44,438 bases of DNA from Sphingobacterium sp. (GTDB taxonomy: Bacteria > Bacteroidota > Bacteroidia > Sphingobacteriales > Sphingobacteriaceae): NCBI GenBank assembly GCA_022712315.1, contig JALAGS010000101.1:1-44438 (forward strand), written 5' to 3'. The notes under the pieces are model-generated. The model made no database searches. It was not told the origin of the DNA and saw nothing but the letters and a program-made list of their open reading frames with translations. The position numbers were made by a program, and so were the translations under genes. This document shows, piece after piece, positions 7,035-17,200 of this stretch. Each line of letters starts with the position of its first letter. Position 1 is the first letter of the stretch.

Positions 7035-8630
7035 ATGTTCAGATACCAAATGATAAACAAACAGCTAATATCAAATAGGATAATCAAAAATGTTTTTATC
7101 CTCTTATTTTGTACCTCTCCGTTGCTAGGCTTTACTCAAAAAAATAATGGACGAGGCGGTTCCAGCAACTTAGGGTATGTCTTATTGAAGCCAAAATACG
7201 ATGATCATTCGGTCTTGCGCAACCCTTTAAATGGCTGGGTAATGTATGCACCCCGCAACGCAGACGATACATATTGGGATATCGAATACTTTGTTCCAGC
7301 ATTGGGTAAAAAGGTAAAGGTTATCGATTATGCTTCGGCTTGTTATGTACGCACCAGCTGGTCTTCTCTGAACCCCAGTGATGGTGTTTATGCCTGGGAT
7401 GATCCAAACTCTAAAATAGGAAAGCTCATTAAAGGTGCGGAAAAGAGAGGATTGCCTATTGCATTGCGTATTGTGGTTGACGGTCGCGACCAAGGTCAAA
7501 ATACCCCCAAATTTGTATTTGACCATGGTGCCAAATATTATTTGGAAAATGAAAAACATCCCAATAGGCAAACACCCTATCCGCAGGATACCGTATTTAG
7601 AAAATACTACATCAAATTTATCACAGCCTTGGCCAAAGAATTTAATGATCCTGAAAAGATCTCTTTTATTGATGCCTATGGCTTGGGAAAATGGGGTGAA
7701 GCGCATTACGTAGTCTATGAAGACCCCAATAAAGCAACTCCAGAAAGCACTGAGAAAATAAAAGAAGAGACTTTGGATTGGGTAACCAGTTTGTATGCTA
7801 ACACATTTACCAAGGTACCTCTGGTTATTAACTACCATCGTTTGGTGGGGCATCCCGAAAGTTGGGGGCCTGTGAACCCAAACAGTGAACGCTTATTGGA
7901 CAAAGCTATTGATAAAGGATATAGTCTGCGCCAAGATGCTTTTGGTATGACCGGCTATTACCAGGACTGGGAAAAGAATTTTGCCAAAAAATGGAATTTT
8001 AAACGTCCGATCATTATGGAGGGCGGTTGGATTATCGCTCCAGGTAAACACCGTTATTGGACAGACCCGAGTGGGAAATATAGAGAAGGGCACGATGAGG
8101 ATGTAAGGAAAGGAGAGTTCGACCTGTCGGCCGAGGCCCATGTCAATATGATGGATTTTAGAGCAGGTGGAGAAACGGAATCCTGGTTTAAGTCCTTTGA
8201 TCTGGTTCAACGGTTTAATACGGAAGGGGGCTACCGTGTATATCCGGACCAAATCAATTTGCCTCAGGATATCAAGTCCGGTTCGGTAGCGCTAATTTCT
8301 CATCGTTGGCAAAATAGGGGTTGGGGCTATTTACCCAACAATATTCCGCAATGGAATTTCAAATATAAAGTCGCTTTTGCGCTTTTAGATGCCAAAGGGA
8401 ATGTGAAGAAGGTTTTTGTAGATCATCAAAGCGAACCGTCTAAATGGTTGAAGGATGCTGCTGCAAGTTATGAACTTAATGCCAAAATAGATTTACCTAT
8501 CGGAAATTACAGCTGGGCAGTCGCCATTGTTGATACGGCAAAGGAAAATAAACCGGCAATTCAGCTTGCACTGGAAGAAGATTTAACGGCTCAGGGCTGG
8601 ACAAAGTTGTCGACCTTGCAGGTAAAATAG
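7035..8630 (+). CDS. DUF4874/DUF4832-type secreted TIM-barrel protein, putative glycoside hydrolase
   Basis: 531 residues; an alternative ATG lies at 7050. A signal peptide (NVFILLFCTSPLLGFTQ) precedes RNPLNGWVMYAP, then a TIM-barrel-like region and a C-terminal beta-sandwich (about 425-531, with HRWQNRGWGYLPNN). Matching DUF4874/DUF4832 architecture is my recognition of the family. Two glutamates sit where clan GH-A enzymes keep their catalytic pair: Glu222 in GLGKWGEAHY and Glu329 in RPIIMEGGW; both are conserved in the paralog at 26123. Catalysis is inferred, not shown. It is the first gene of the operon with two GH2 enzymes and a GH35-like module (spacings 27, 126 and 14 bp). Ending in TQ/K with no lipobox, it should be soluble in the periplasm or secreted, unlike the lipidated paralog. 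Confidence 0.75.
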   Translation: MFRYQMINKQLISNRIIKNVFILLFCTSPLLGFTQKNNGRGGSSNLGYVLLKPKYDDHSVLRNPLNGWVMYAPRNADDTYWDIEYFVPALGKKVKVIDYASACYVRTSWSSLNPSDGVYAWDDPNSKIGKLIKGAEKRGLPIALRIVVDGRDQGQNTPKFVFDHGAKYYLENEKHPNRQTPYPQDTVFRKYYIKFITALAKEFNDPEKISFIDAYGLGKWGEAHYVVYEDPNKATPESTEKIKEETLDWVTSLYANTFTKVPLVINYHRLVGHPESWGPVNPNSERLLDKAIDKGYSLRQDAFGMTGYYQDWEKNFAKKWNFKRPIIMEGGWIIAPGKHRYWTDPSGKYREGHDEDVRKGEFDLSAEAHVNMMDFRAGGETESWFKSFDLVQRFNTEGGYRVYPDQINLPQDIKSGSVALISHRWQNRGWGYLPNNIPQWNFKYKVAFALLDAKGNVKKVFVDHQSEPSKWLKDAAASYELNAKIDLPIGNYSWAVAIVDTAKENKPAIQLALEEDLTAQGWTKLSTLQVK

Positions 8631-8657
8631 CAAATTTTATTAAGAAGTACACCAATT

Positions 8658-10445
8658 ATGATAAAACTGATCAATCTCTCTTTGGTATTATCTATATTCT
8701 TTAATCTGATAACCTTTGACCTGATTGCACAGCCAAATATGACCAATGTGTATGGTAGGCGCGTGCAATCATTAAATGGAAAATGGGATGCGATTATAGA
8801 TTTATATGACCAGGGCAGAAAAAACAAAATCTATCTAAATAAAAAGCCGGAAAACAAGACCGATTTTTACGAATATTCCTTCGAGAATGGGCTCCGTTTA
8901 AATGTGCCTTCGGATTGGAATAGTCAGCTGCCCGAACTTAAATACTATGAAGGTACCATCTGGTATGGGCGCAAGTTTAATCTCGTGAAGGAAAGTAAGG
9001 AAAGGCTGTTTTTGTATTTTGCTGCTGTAAGCTACCGCTGTCGTATATACGTCAATGGGAAAGAGATTGCACAGCATGAGGGTGGTTTCACCCCATTTCA
9101 GGTTGAAATAACGGATGTTGCCAAAGAAAATGATAATTTTTTGGCCGTTGAGGTCAATAATACTCGTTGGGCAGATGCCATTCCGGCCATGGCCTTCGAT
9201 TGGTGGAACTATGGCGGCATCACCCGCGATGTCTTTCTAGTCAGCACGCCAAAAGTTTTTATCGACGATTATTTTATTCAATTGGACAAAACCAAAGCCG
9301 ATAAAATCAACGCTAACGTAAAACTTTCGGAAAAGTTAGCTTATTCTCCTGTAACCATTGAGATACCGGAACTACAACTCAAACAAACCCTTAAAACAGA
9401 TGCTCAGGGAGAAGTAAAAACTTCATTTATAACAAAGGAAATTAAACGTTGGTCGCCTGCCGCACCTAAGCTGTATAGTGTGAAGATTTCAACGCAAGAA
9501 GACCAAATCAAGGAAGAGATAGGCTTTCGTAATATTTGGGTTAAGGGAGAAGATATCTTTCTGAATGGCCAGCCTATTTTCCTTAAGTCCATTTCATTTC
9601 ACGAGGAGATACCCCAACGGAAAGGCCGTGCTTTTTCACAAGCAGATGCGGTGATGCTGCTTTCGGAAGCGAAAGCCTTGGGTTGTAATATGATTCGCCT
9701 GGCGCATTATCCGCAAAATGAATATATCGTGCGAATGGCCGAAAAAATGGGTTTCCTGTTGTGGGAAGAGATTCCCATATGGCAAGGCATCGACTTTGAA
9801 AATGAATCGACCAAAGAGAAAGCAGGCAAAATGATGCGTGAAATGGTCGATCGTGACAAAAATCGTTGCGCGCTCGCCTTTTGGGGGGTAGCCAACGAAA
9901 CCCAGCCGTCCGAACCTCGAAATGCTTTTATCAGGCATTTGATTGCCACATGTAGAGCCATTGACACTAGCCGGCTTATAATCGCTGCTTTTGATCTGGT
10001 TCGTTTTAATAAGGAGAAACAGACCTTTGTCATGGACGATCCTTTTACTAAAGAATTGGACGTCGTAGCTGTCAACAAATATTTAGGCTGGTACCACTCC
10101 TGGCCAGTTTCTCCTGATAAAGCCATATGGGATGTGGCAAAAGGCCAGCCTTTAATTATTTCTGAATTTGGAGGCGAGGCTTTGTATGGCAAAACGGGCG
10201 AAAAGGATGTTGTCAGTTCATGGAGTGAAGATTACCAAGAGACTTTGTATAAAAATAACCTGGAAATGTTTAAGCATATCCCAAACCTGCGCGGAACTTC
10301 ACCCTGGGTACTATTTGATTTCCGTTCGCCATTCCGTTTTCATCCGACCAACCAAGATGGCTGGAACCGCAAAGGATTGGTCTCTGATCAAGGTTACCGA
10401 AAAAAAGCCTGGTTTTTGATGAAGGAATATTATGAGAATAAGTAA
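8658..10445 (+). CDS. GH2 beta-glucuronidase-like exo-glycosidase
   Basis: 595 residues, signal peptide ending at IAQ (about residue 25). The domain order is a GH2 sugar-binding jelly roll (about 30-200), an immunoglobulin-like domain (about 200-295) and a TIM barrel (about 300-595). The acid/base is Glu414 in FWGVANET and the nucleophile Glu503 in IISEFGGE. Near the end, WNRKG (Asn570, Lys572) matches the NxK motif that recognises the uronate carboxylate in bacterial beta-glucuronidases; positions closely parallel E. coli enzyme residues 413, 504, 566 and 568. It should release terminal beta-glucuronic or galacturonic acid from oligosaccharides in the periplasm. A beta-galactosidase activity is less likely given this motif. 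Second gene of PUL A operon 1. Confidence 0.85.
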   Translation: MIKLINLSLVLSIFFNLITFDLIAQPNMTNVYGRRVQSLNGKWDAIIDLYDQGRKNKIYLNKKPENKTDFYEYSFENGLRLNVPSDWNSQLPELKYYEGTIWYGRKFNLVKESKERLFLYFAAVSYRCRIYVNGKEIAQHEGGFTPFQVEITDVAKENDNFLAVEVNNTRWADAIPAMAFDWWNYGGITRDVFLVSTPKVFIDDYFIQLDKTKADKINANVKLSEKLAYSPVTIEIPELQLKQTLKTDAQGEVKTSFITKEIKRWSPAAPKLYSVKISTQEDQIKEEIGFRNIWVKGEDIFLNGQPIFLKSISFHEEIPQRKGRAFSQADAVMLLSEAKALGCNMIRLAHYPQNEYIVRMAEKMGFLLWEEIPIWQGIDFENESTKEKAGKMMREMVDRDKNRCALAFWGVANETQPSEPRNAFIRHLIATCRAIDTSRLIIAAFDLVRFNKEKQTFVMDDPFTKELDVVAVNKYLGWYHSWPVSPDKAIWDVAKGQPLIISEFGGEALYGKTGEKDVVSSWSEDYQETLYKNNLEMFKHIPNLRGTSPWVLFDFRSPFRFHPTNQDGWNRKGLVSDQGYRKKAWFLMKEYYENK

Positions 10446-10571
10446 AAACTTCAATCCTGACACTTCGAAAACAATCCTTAAAGACGATTTCACAAAGCAA
10501 TAACTATATGGCCTGGCGCGCAAGAATAGGTTACTGAAGAGAATGAAAGTACTAAATAATCGAAATACAAA

Positions 10572-13307
10572 ATGAACGAATACAAGATAAGTATATACAA
10601 ATATGTTAAAATAATATGCGTACTGGGACTCTTCGTGCAAGCAACCTTGTTAAAAGCACAAGATGCCATCGATTTATCGGGGACCTGGGGCTTTCAGACC
10701 GATGTGATGGATTTTCGCAGAGGGTCGCTGTCCCCACGCTATAATCACATTTTACAAGAGACAATTAAACTTCCGGGAATTACCGATGATTATCAGATAG
10801 GATATCAAAATCCCTATAAATATATCGATCGTCTGACCCGAAAATACGAATACATGGGGCCGGCATGGTACCAGCGTGATATCGAAATCCCTGCTAACTG
10901 GAAGGGCAAAAAAATATTTCTATATTTTGAACGTACCCACTGGTTAAGTTCAATTTTTGTGGATACCAAAGAAGTCAGCAGCATCGATTATGTGAGCGTA
11001 CCCCACAACCACGACCTGAGCTCATTTGTAAAGCCAGGAAAAACACACCGTATTACCATATGTATCGATAATCGGTTTCAGTATAACACGCACAAATGGA
11101 ACCATGCACATACCGAATTTACGCAGATTAACTGGAACGGTATCTTGGGCGACATGAAACTGATGGCCATCGATCCAGTTTATGTAGAAGACCTTCAGGT
11201 ATACCCAAATATCACTGATCAGTCCATAAAAGTAAAATTACGTGTAAACAATGCGACTAAAAAACAGGTAAAGGGCAAGGTTTCTTTTGCTATCGCCGGG
11301 ACAAAATACAGCCTTAAACATGAAGTTGCATTGGTAAGTAGCGATTCGGCAACTTTTGTAGAGGCTGATATCCCTTTAGGTAAACACATTAAACTGTGGG
11401 ATGAGTTTAACCCCAATCTTTATCGGATTAGCTGCCAACTGAATACTTCCGACGGTAAAAATAGCTATCAGCATGAAAAATCGACCACCTATGGTATGCG
11501 TGAAGTAAAACAGGGAAAAAATCATGTACTGCTGAATAACCACCCTATCCATTTAAGGGGCAATGTCGAAAATGCGGTATTTCCAAAAACGGGACATGCT
11601 CCGCTTGATGATGCCTCATGGGAACGAATTATGATGCTGATGAAGGACCACGGCATGAACCATTTACGTTTCCATTCCTGGTGTCCGCCTGCGGCGGCCT
11701 TTCGTATGGCAGACAAACACGGAATATATTTTGAGGTGGAAATGCCTATGTGGGGCAGAGATGCCGAACCCGACGAAGCCAGATATAACTTCTTCCGCCG
11801 GGAAATAAAAGCTATTTTAAAAGAATACGGCAACCATCCTTCTTTTGTTCTGTACTGCAACGGCAATGAAATTACTGGCAACTTCGACTTTATCGAGGAA
11901 TTGACCGCCGAAGGTAGAAAAACTGATCCTCGCCATTTGTATAGCGGTTCTACGGCACGAACCCGGGTTAAATCCGATCAATATTACGTGTCTCAGCAGA
12001 CCAATAAAGGGGCTGTAAAGGTTTACGAAGGCCAACCGGGTACCGACTGGGACAAGAATGTGGAATCTGATGTAGATGTGCCCGTTATATCGCACGAGTC
12101 GGGACAACGTTGTATCTACCCAAATTTTGATGAGATAAAGAAATATGCCAACAGCCCCGTAGAAGCACGCAATTTTGAGGTATTTCGGGACCTGTTGCAA
12201 AAAAATGGCATGCTGGATCAGGCAAAAGACTTCTTTAGGGCTTCTGGAGCACTTACTGTGCTGGAATACAAAGCCGTGATCGAAGCCCTATTGCGCTCGG
12301 GTAAATCGGCAGGTTTTCAGCTGTTGTCGATGAACGATTTTCCGGGACAAGGCTATGCTCCCGTAGGAATTTTCGACCCTTTTTGGGATTCGAAAGGATT
12401 GGTGACCGCTGAAAAATTCAGGGAATTTTGCGCTCCAACTGTCGCCTTATTGCGTTACGACAAAAGTAGTTACTTCAATACCGAAACATTTAAGGGGAAA
12501 GCCGAAGTGTATAACTTTAGCAATTCCGCACTTGAAAACGCAAAAATTAAATGGTGGCTGACCGATACCGCTGGCAACGTATTGAAAAAGGGAATGCTGA
12601 AAAAGCAAACCATTGCCAACGAAAATGTATCGTCGGTCGGTGAATTCGCAATTCCGCTAAAAAATATCAGTAGCCAAAAGGTTACGGTTCATCTCGCAGT
12701 AAATGACACGATTAAAAATAGCTGGGACATCTGGGTATATCCCAAACATCAAGATCTGATGCAGTCTACAGATAACGTGTTGTATACTGAAGTTTACGAT
12801 GATGTTGCAAAAACGCAGTTAGCTCAGGGGAAAACAGTGGTGCTTTATCTTTCACCTGATAAGGTAAAAGGACGGAAATCAATGTTTCACAATCATTTTT
12901 GGAACCCCATTATGTTTGCTTGGGCACCGATGACGATCGGCAATCTGGTCCATCATGAACAGGCCATGTTTAATGATTTCCTCACTTCTTACCATACAGA
13001 TTGGCAATGGTGGGATATCCTGAACCATGCAAAAGTAATCGAAATGCAAAATGCACCACAACAACTGCGTCCCTTTATACAGGTCATTGACAGTTATGAT
13101 AACAATCAAAAGCTAGGTATAGGTTTCGAAGCCAAACTGAACGGTGGAAAACTGCTGCTACTGGCATTGGATACCAAAACCGATATGGATAACCGTCCGG
13201 CCACGCAACAATTGTTGTACAGTATGGATAACTATGTGAAAAGCGCGCAATTTTCGCCACAAGTGGCCGTGGATGAGAATTTTATTCAATCATTTTTAAC
13301 AAAATAA
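10572..13307 (+). CDS. Large GH2-family exo-glycosidase
   Basis: 911 residues with a signal peptide ending at LLKAQ (residue 30). A GH2 sugar-binding domain (about 32-200: DLSGTWGFQ, GPAWYQRDIEIP), an immunoglobulin-like domain (about 205-310) and a TIM barrel (about 312-680: HPIHLRGNVENAVF, MNHLRFHSW) are followed by a further C-terminal beta-rich region. The likely acid/base is Glu433 in YCNGNEITG and the nucleophile Glu509 in VISHESGQ. The Cys-Asn-Gly-Asn-Glu and HESGQ forms mark a divergent GH2 subgroup often found in plant-glycan PULs, so the sugar released cannot be named. It lacks the C-terminal NxK seen in its neighbour. Third gene of operon 1; the C-terminal extension may aid binding. 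Confidence 0.8.
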   Translation: MNEYKISIYKYVKIICVLGLFVQATLLKAQDAIDLSGTWGFQTDVMDFRRGSLSPRYNHILQETIKLPGITDDYQIGYQNPYKYIDRLTRKYEYMGPAWYQRDIEIPANWKGKKIFLYFERTHWLSSIFVDTKEVSSIDYVSVPHNHDLSSFVKPGKTHRITICIDNRFQYNTHKWNHAHTEFTQINWNGILGDMKLMAIDPVYVEDLQVYPNITDQSIKVKLRVNNATKKQVKGKVSFAIAGTKYSLKHEVALVSSDSATFVEADIPLGKHIKLWDEFNPNLYRISCQLNTSDGKNSYQHEKSTTYGMREVKQGKNHVLLNNHPIHLRGNVENAVFPKTGHAPLDDASWERIMMLMKDHGMNHLRFHSWCPPAAAFRMADKHGIYFEVEMPMWGRDAEPDEARYNFFRREIKAILKEYGNHPSFVLYCNGNEITGNFDFIEELTAEGRKTDPRHLYSGSTARTRVKSDQYYVSQQTNKGAVKVYEGQPGTDWDKNVESDVDVPVISHESGQRCIYPNFDEIKKYANSPVEARNFEVFRDLLQKNGMLDQAKDFFRASGALTVLEYKAVIEALLRSGKSAGFQLLSMNDFPGQGYAPVGIFDPFWDSKGLVTAEKFREFCAPTVALLRYDKSSYFNTETFKGKAEVYNFSNSALENAKIKWWLTDTAGNVLKKGMLKKQTIANENVSSVGEFAIPLKNISSQKVTVHLAVNDTIKNSWDIWVYPKHQDLMQSTDNVLYTEVYDDVAKTQLAQGKTVVLYLSPDKVKGRKSMFHNHFWNPIMFAWAPMTIGNLVHHEQAMFNDFLTSYHTDWQWWDILNHAKVIEMQNAPQQLRPFIQVIDSYDNNQKLGIGFEAKLNGGKLLLLALDTKTDMDNRPATQQLLYSMDNYVKSAQFSPQVAVDENFIQSFLTK

Positions 13308-13321
13308 GAAAGGTTTAAACG

Positions 13322-14092
13322 ATGTTAAAAACAGTTGTATTTCCGATGATGGCGTTTCTTTTAGGTCAAACGCTGATGGCACAGGAAATTAGTGTAGAAA
13401 GCAAAGCCTCCGTATCACAGGTTTATAAAAAAACTGTCGAGGCAGAAAGGGCATTATCTTTTAACGATTTGGACATCGAATTTGGCTATGTACTTTATCA
13501 GACTGAGATAAATACGGATGCTGAAAGCGAAGATCTGGAATTGGAAAATGTGCGTGATTATGCTGTGGTCTATTTGGACGGTAAGTTACAGGGCACCCTA
13601 ACTGATCAGGGGAAGACGTTAACGATCAAAGCAAATCCCGGCAAACACATACTCCGACTTTATGTGGAGAACATTGGGCGGATTACCTATGGACCAGAAA
13701 TTACAGACAATTCAAAAGGATTGTTTGGCTCTGTCAGTCTAGGGGGAAACGAACTTCAAAACTGGAAAATGATCCCCTTAGATGTGCGTAATTATCCACT
13801 GAAGAATCTAGTTTTTGAACAAAGTAAATCGAATGGCGGTCCCGGTTTTTACCAAGGTTTTTTTGATCTCAATTCATCCGGAAACAAATATCTCAATATG
13901 ACAGGTTGGGGAATGGGTGAAGTCTGGTTAAATCAAAAATATTTGGGGTCTTACTGGGAAGAAGAAAAACAACAGTCGATTTTAATCCCTTCGGAATATA
14001 TAATTTCTGGTCAAAATGAGCTCGTGATCTTTGAACTCAAAAACAATCAGCAAAAGAAGATAAGTTTGTCCCCAACACCTGTTTTTAAATAA
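13322..14092 (+). CDS. Stand-alone GH35 C-terminal-like beta-sandwich protein without catalytic domain
   Basis: 256 residues with its own signal peptide (MLKTVVFPMMAFLLGQTLMAQ). The rest matches the non-catalytic C-terminal galactose-binding-like domains of GH35 beta-galactosidases. RDYAVVYLDGKLQGTL and LYVENIGRITYGP correspond to the first jelly roll, and MTGWGMGEVWLNQKYLGSYW with ELVIFELKNN to the conserved last sheet. No TIM barrel or catalytic glutamates precede it; the upstream GH2 gene ends 14 bp before. It is therefore an intact small secreted protein, not a frameshifted GH35. Likely a glycan-binding accessory or a partner of the GH2 enzymes, by inference. Last gene of operon 1. Confidence 0.75.
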   Translation: MLKTVVFPMMAFLLGQTLMAQEISVESKASVSQVYKKTVEAERALSFNDLDIEFGYVLYQTEINTDAESEDLELENVRDYAVVYLDGKLQGTLTDQGKTLTIKANPGKHILRLYVENIGRITYGPEITDNSKGLFGSVSLGGNELQNWKMIPLDVRNYPLKNLVFEQSKSNGGPGFYQGFFDLNSSGNKYLNMTGWGMGEVWLNQKYLGSYWEEEKQQSILIPSEYIISGQNELVIFELKNNQQKKISLSPTPVFK

Positions 14093-14288
14093 ATTGACCC
14101 CTGGGCTTCAAATGGATCTGAGCAGCGCAAAAGGAGCTTAAGCCGAAATTTTAACGCAGATCTTTGCGTAATAAAAAGAGAATCGTAGCTTAAAAGAAAT
14201 ATTGTCAAAAAAAATAGCTCGGCATTGACAACAGCATGGCATGGCAAAAATCTTGGATTAATCTAAACAGCTTTAGTAGCATCGGTAA

Positions 14289-17200
14289 ATGAAAAAATAC
14301 AGTCTGATCATTTGTTTTATCGTTTTTTTGGGGCAATCTGTTCTCGGTATTGATCTTTCGAGATACAGGTTTCATCTGATGCCCGAAACTTCGTATTACG
14401 GCGGTATACAAAGCATTGCAAAAGACAGTTTAGGACGTGTCTGGTACACTGGGCCCGATGCACTTTTCATGTACGATGGTAATAGCTTCTATCAGTTAAA
14501 CGATATCGTTTCTGCAAAAAGACCAAAACAGAAATGGGGCTATGGTTCCTTAATCCGGGATAAAAAAGGAAATTTATTTTTAGCTTCGGGACAGGGCTTA
14601 TTAAAATTTGATTACGAACGGTTTTCTTTTCATGTGGTGGTTTCCGGAATGATCCGTTCGGTTTGTGTACATAGCGATGGTCAGGTTTATATGCTGTCGG
14701 ACAATAGTGTAATTCGCTATAATCCACAAAATGGACATATTGAAAGCTTTTTGTTACCCAAAAATAAGCCTTTCCAAAATATATTGACAGCCAAAGATGA
14801 TGTGTTTTTAACCCAAGGCGCGATCGTGCACAAGGTAGAAATGGCTAAGAAAAGCTTGGTCCGGTTTGCAGATCTTGGTGGCACGGCAAACCAAGTGAAC
14901 GATGTAGTGGCCTACCGGAACTTATATTACTTTCTAACACCGCGGGGAGGAATCCATGTAACAGACTGGTCAGGTGCGTTTAAGCAGAACATCCCAGTAA
15001 GCGTAGCGGGAAATTCATCTGTTTTAACCAAAAAACTTTATCTGGACCAAACCGGCGTAATCTGGGTGGCTACACAGGCCGGATTATTTTTTTATGATCC
15101 CGCGGCTGAAAGCAGCAGTGCCTTACGGATGAACCTGAACGATGCCTATTCATTACCTAATAACTCAATATGGACAATTTATCCTGATCCAGACCAGGGA
15201 GCCTGGATAGGCACTTACGGTGGTAAGATAGCCTATTGCTCGCTTTACGATTCCAGAGTGCGTTACTTTAAGCCCAGTCCAGGAGGTCTAAATCACCCCA
15301 TTGTCAGTAGTTTTCAGGAAGATCATCTGGGAAATATATGGATCGGCACCGAGGGGGGAAGCCTGAATTACTGGAATAGAAAAAAAGATCAGTTTATTCG
15401 TCCTGAACAATCGCAGGGTAGTTCACCAACTCCCCAAATGATTAAACGTCTGAAATTTGACGGAGCGAGCAAAAGTCTATTGATTTCTGCCTATAACGGT
15501 GGTATTGGCGATTATGATTTGAATAATCAGCGTTTCAGCAGTTTTAATTTCCGGTCGCCGGAAAGCCAGCAACCGTTAACCGTTTACGATTTTGTAAATG
15601 ATAAAGAAGGTACCTGGTGGATGACAGACCCCGATAAATCATTTTTATATCGCAAGAAGCCACTGGGTTCTATAGAGATGGTGAACGTCCTTGATGCGCA
15701 GGGCAAAAAAATCAATCTGGAAGTCGAAGCACTATATGTGAATGACCAAAATCAGCTCTGTTTAGTTAGTCATCAAGGATTTTTTGTCGCCGATCCTCAT
15801 ACGTTAAAGGTATTGAAGCAATATATGGTCAAAGATGTCTCCTATTCTGCAAATTACCTGTGCAACTATACCGTGACTGCAACTGGCGAAGTATGGCTGG
15901 GCACCTTGGGAAAAGGAGTAAACGTGCTTAAAAAAGACGGAACGTACATTAATTATAGTGCAAATAACGGGTTTCCGGCAAAAATGGTATTTGGTATATT
16001 AGAAGATGATGCCACGAAAAATGTCTGGTTAAGCACCAGTGAAGGTCTTTTTTGTTTCAATAGGAAATCCCGACAATTTGAAAAAGCCCGATTCTATCAG
16101 GAAAATAACATTGGTTCATTTTATATTCATGCCGCTTACAAAACTTCTAGGGGTGAAATGCTCTTTGGTGGCACCAATGGGTTTTTACTTTTCGATCCTG
16201 CATACCTCAATAAAAATCCGCAAAAACCAAAGGTTTTTTTTACAGGATTTCTGGTCAATAATAAACTCGTGAAACCAGATGACGGTTCATCAATTTTACC
16301 AAAAGACATTGGTAGCCTTTCCAATCAAAAAGGAGATAAGATAAGGCTTTCCAGTAGCCAGTCCAATGTCGAAATTAAGTTTTCGGCAAATAGTTATCTA
16401 TCAGCAGATAAGAACCAGTTTGCTTATCGGATGTTGGGACTTGGCGAAGACTGGCAAATTAGTCATGCCAACCAGAAATCCGTACAGTTTCTTAATCTTC
16501 CGGGTGGCGATTACACCTTCGAAATCAAGGCTTCCAACAATGACGGACAATGGGGCGATCAAATATCGCGATTGTACATTCACGTAGATCCACCATTTTT
16601 CTTGTCTTGGTGGGCCTATTGTTTCTATGCAGCAATTGTGTTTGCCTTGCTCTTTTTTATTATGCGATATTATAGCGATAAAAGAGTGTTTAAGGAGCGG
16701 CTGGCTCTCGAGCGCTTAAAAGAACAGAATATGCAAGCGCTGAACCAGGCGCGCACCGACTTTTTTACCAATATCTCACACGATTTAAAAACACCGCTAA
16801 CCTTGGTATTACAGCCGCTAAAGCAACTCAAAGAAACGATTGCGGCCAATGACACAGCTTTGGTTTACATGGATTTAATAGAGCGGAATGTATTCAGAAT
16901 ACAACGGATGATTAGCCAATTGCTGCGCTTTCGCGAAATCGAAAGCCAAAAAATTACACTCAATCCGCAAATTGGCGATTTTATCAATTTTGTAAGAGAT
17001 ATATTTAGCCTATTTGAGCTCTATGCCAATAAAAAAGGCGTTGAAACCAATATTTCCGCGTATAGGGACAATTTATATGTCGCTTTTGATTACGATATCA
17101 TCGAAAAAATATTGACCAATCTGTTTTCTAATGCTTTAAAATATACACCTGATAATGGATATGTGGGTGTACGTATATATCCTGCTACGGGGGAAGAAAA

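Noticed and set aside
7227..7853. 208-codon minus-strand open frame
   Set aside because: Antisense to the DUF4832-type gene, with no signal, no domain and no promoter.
13322..14092. GH35 pseudogene remnant
   Set aside because: It has its own start and signal peptide, and the preceding GH2 gene is intact with only 14 bp between, leaving no room for a broken catalytic domain.
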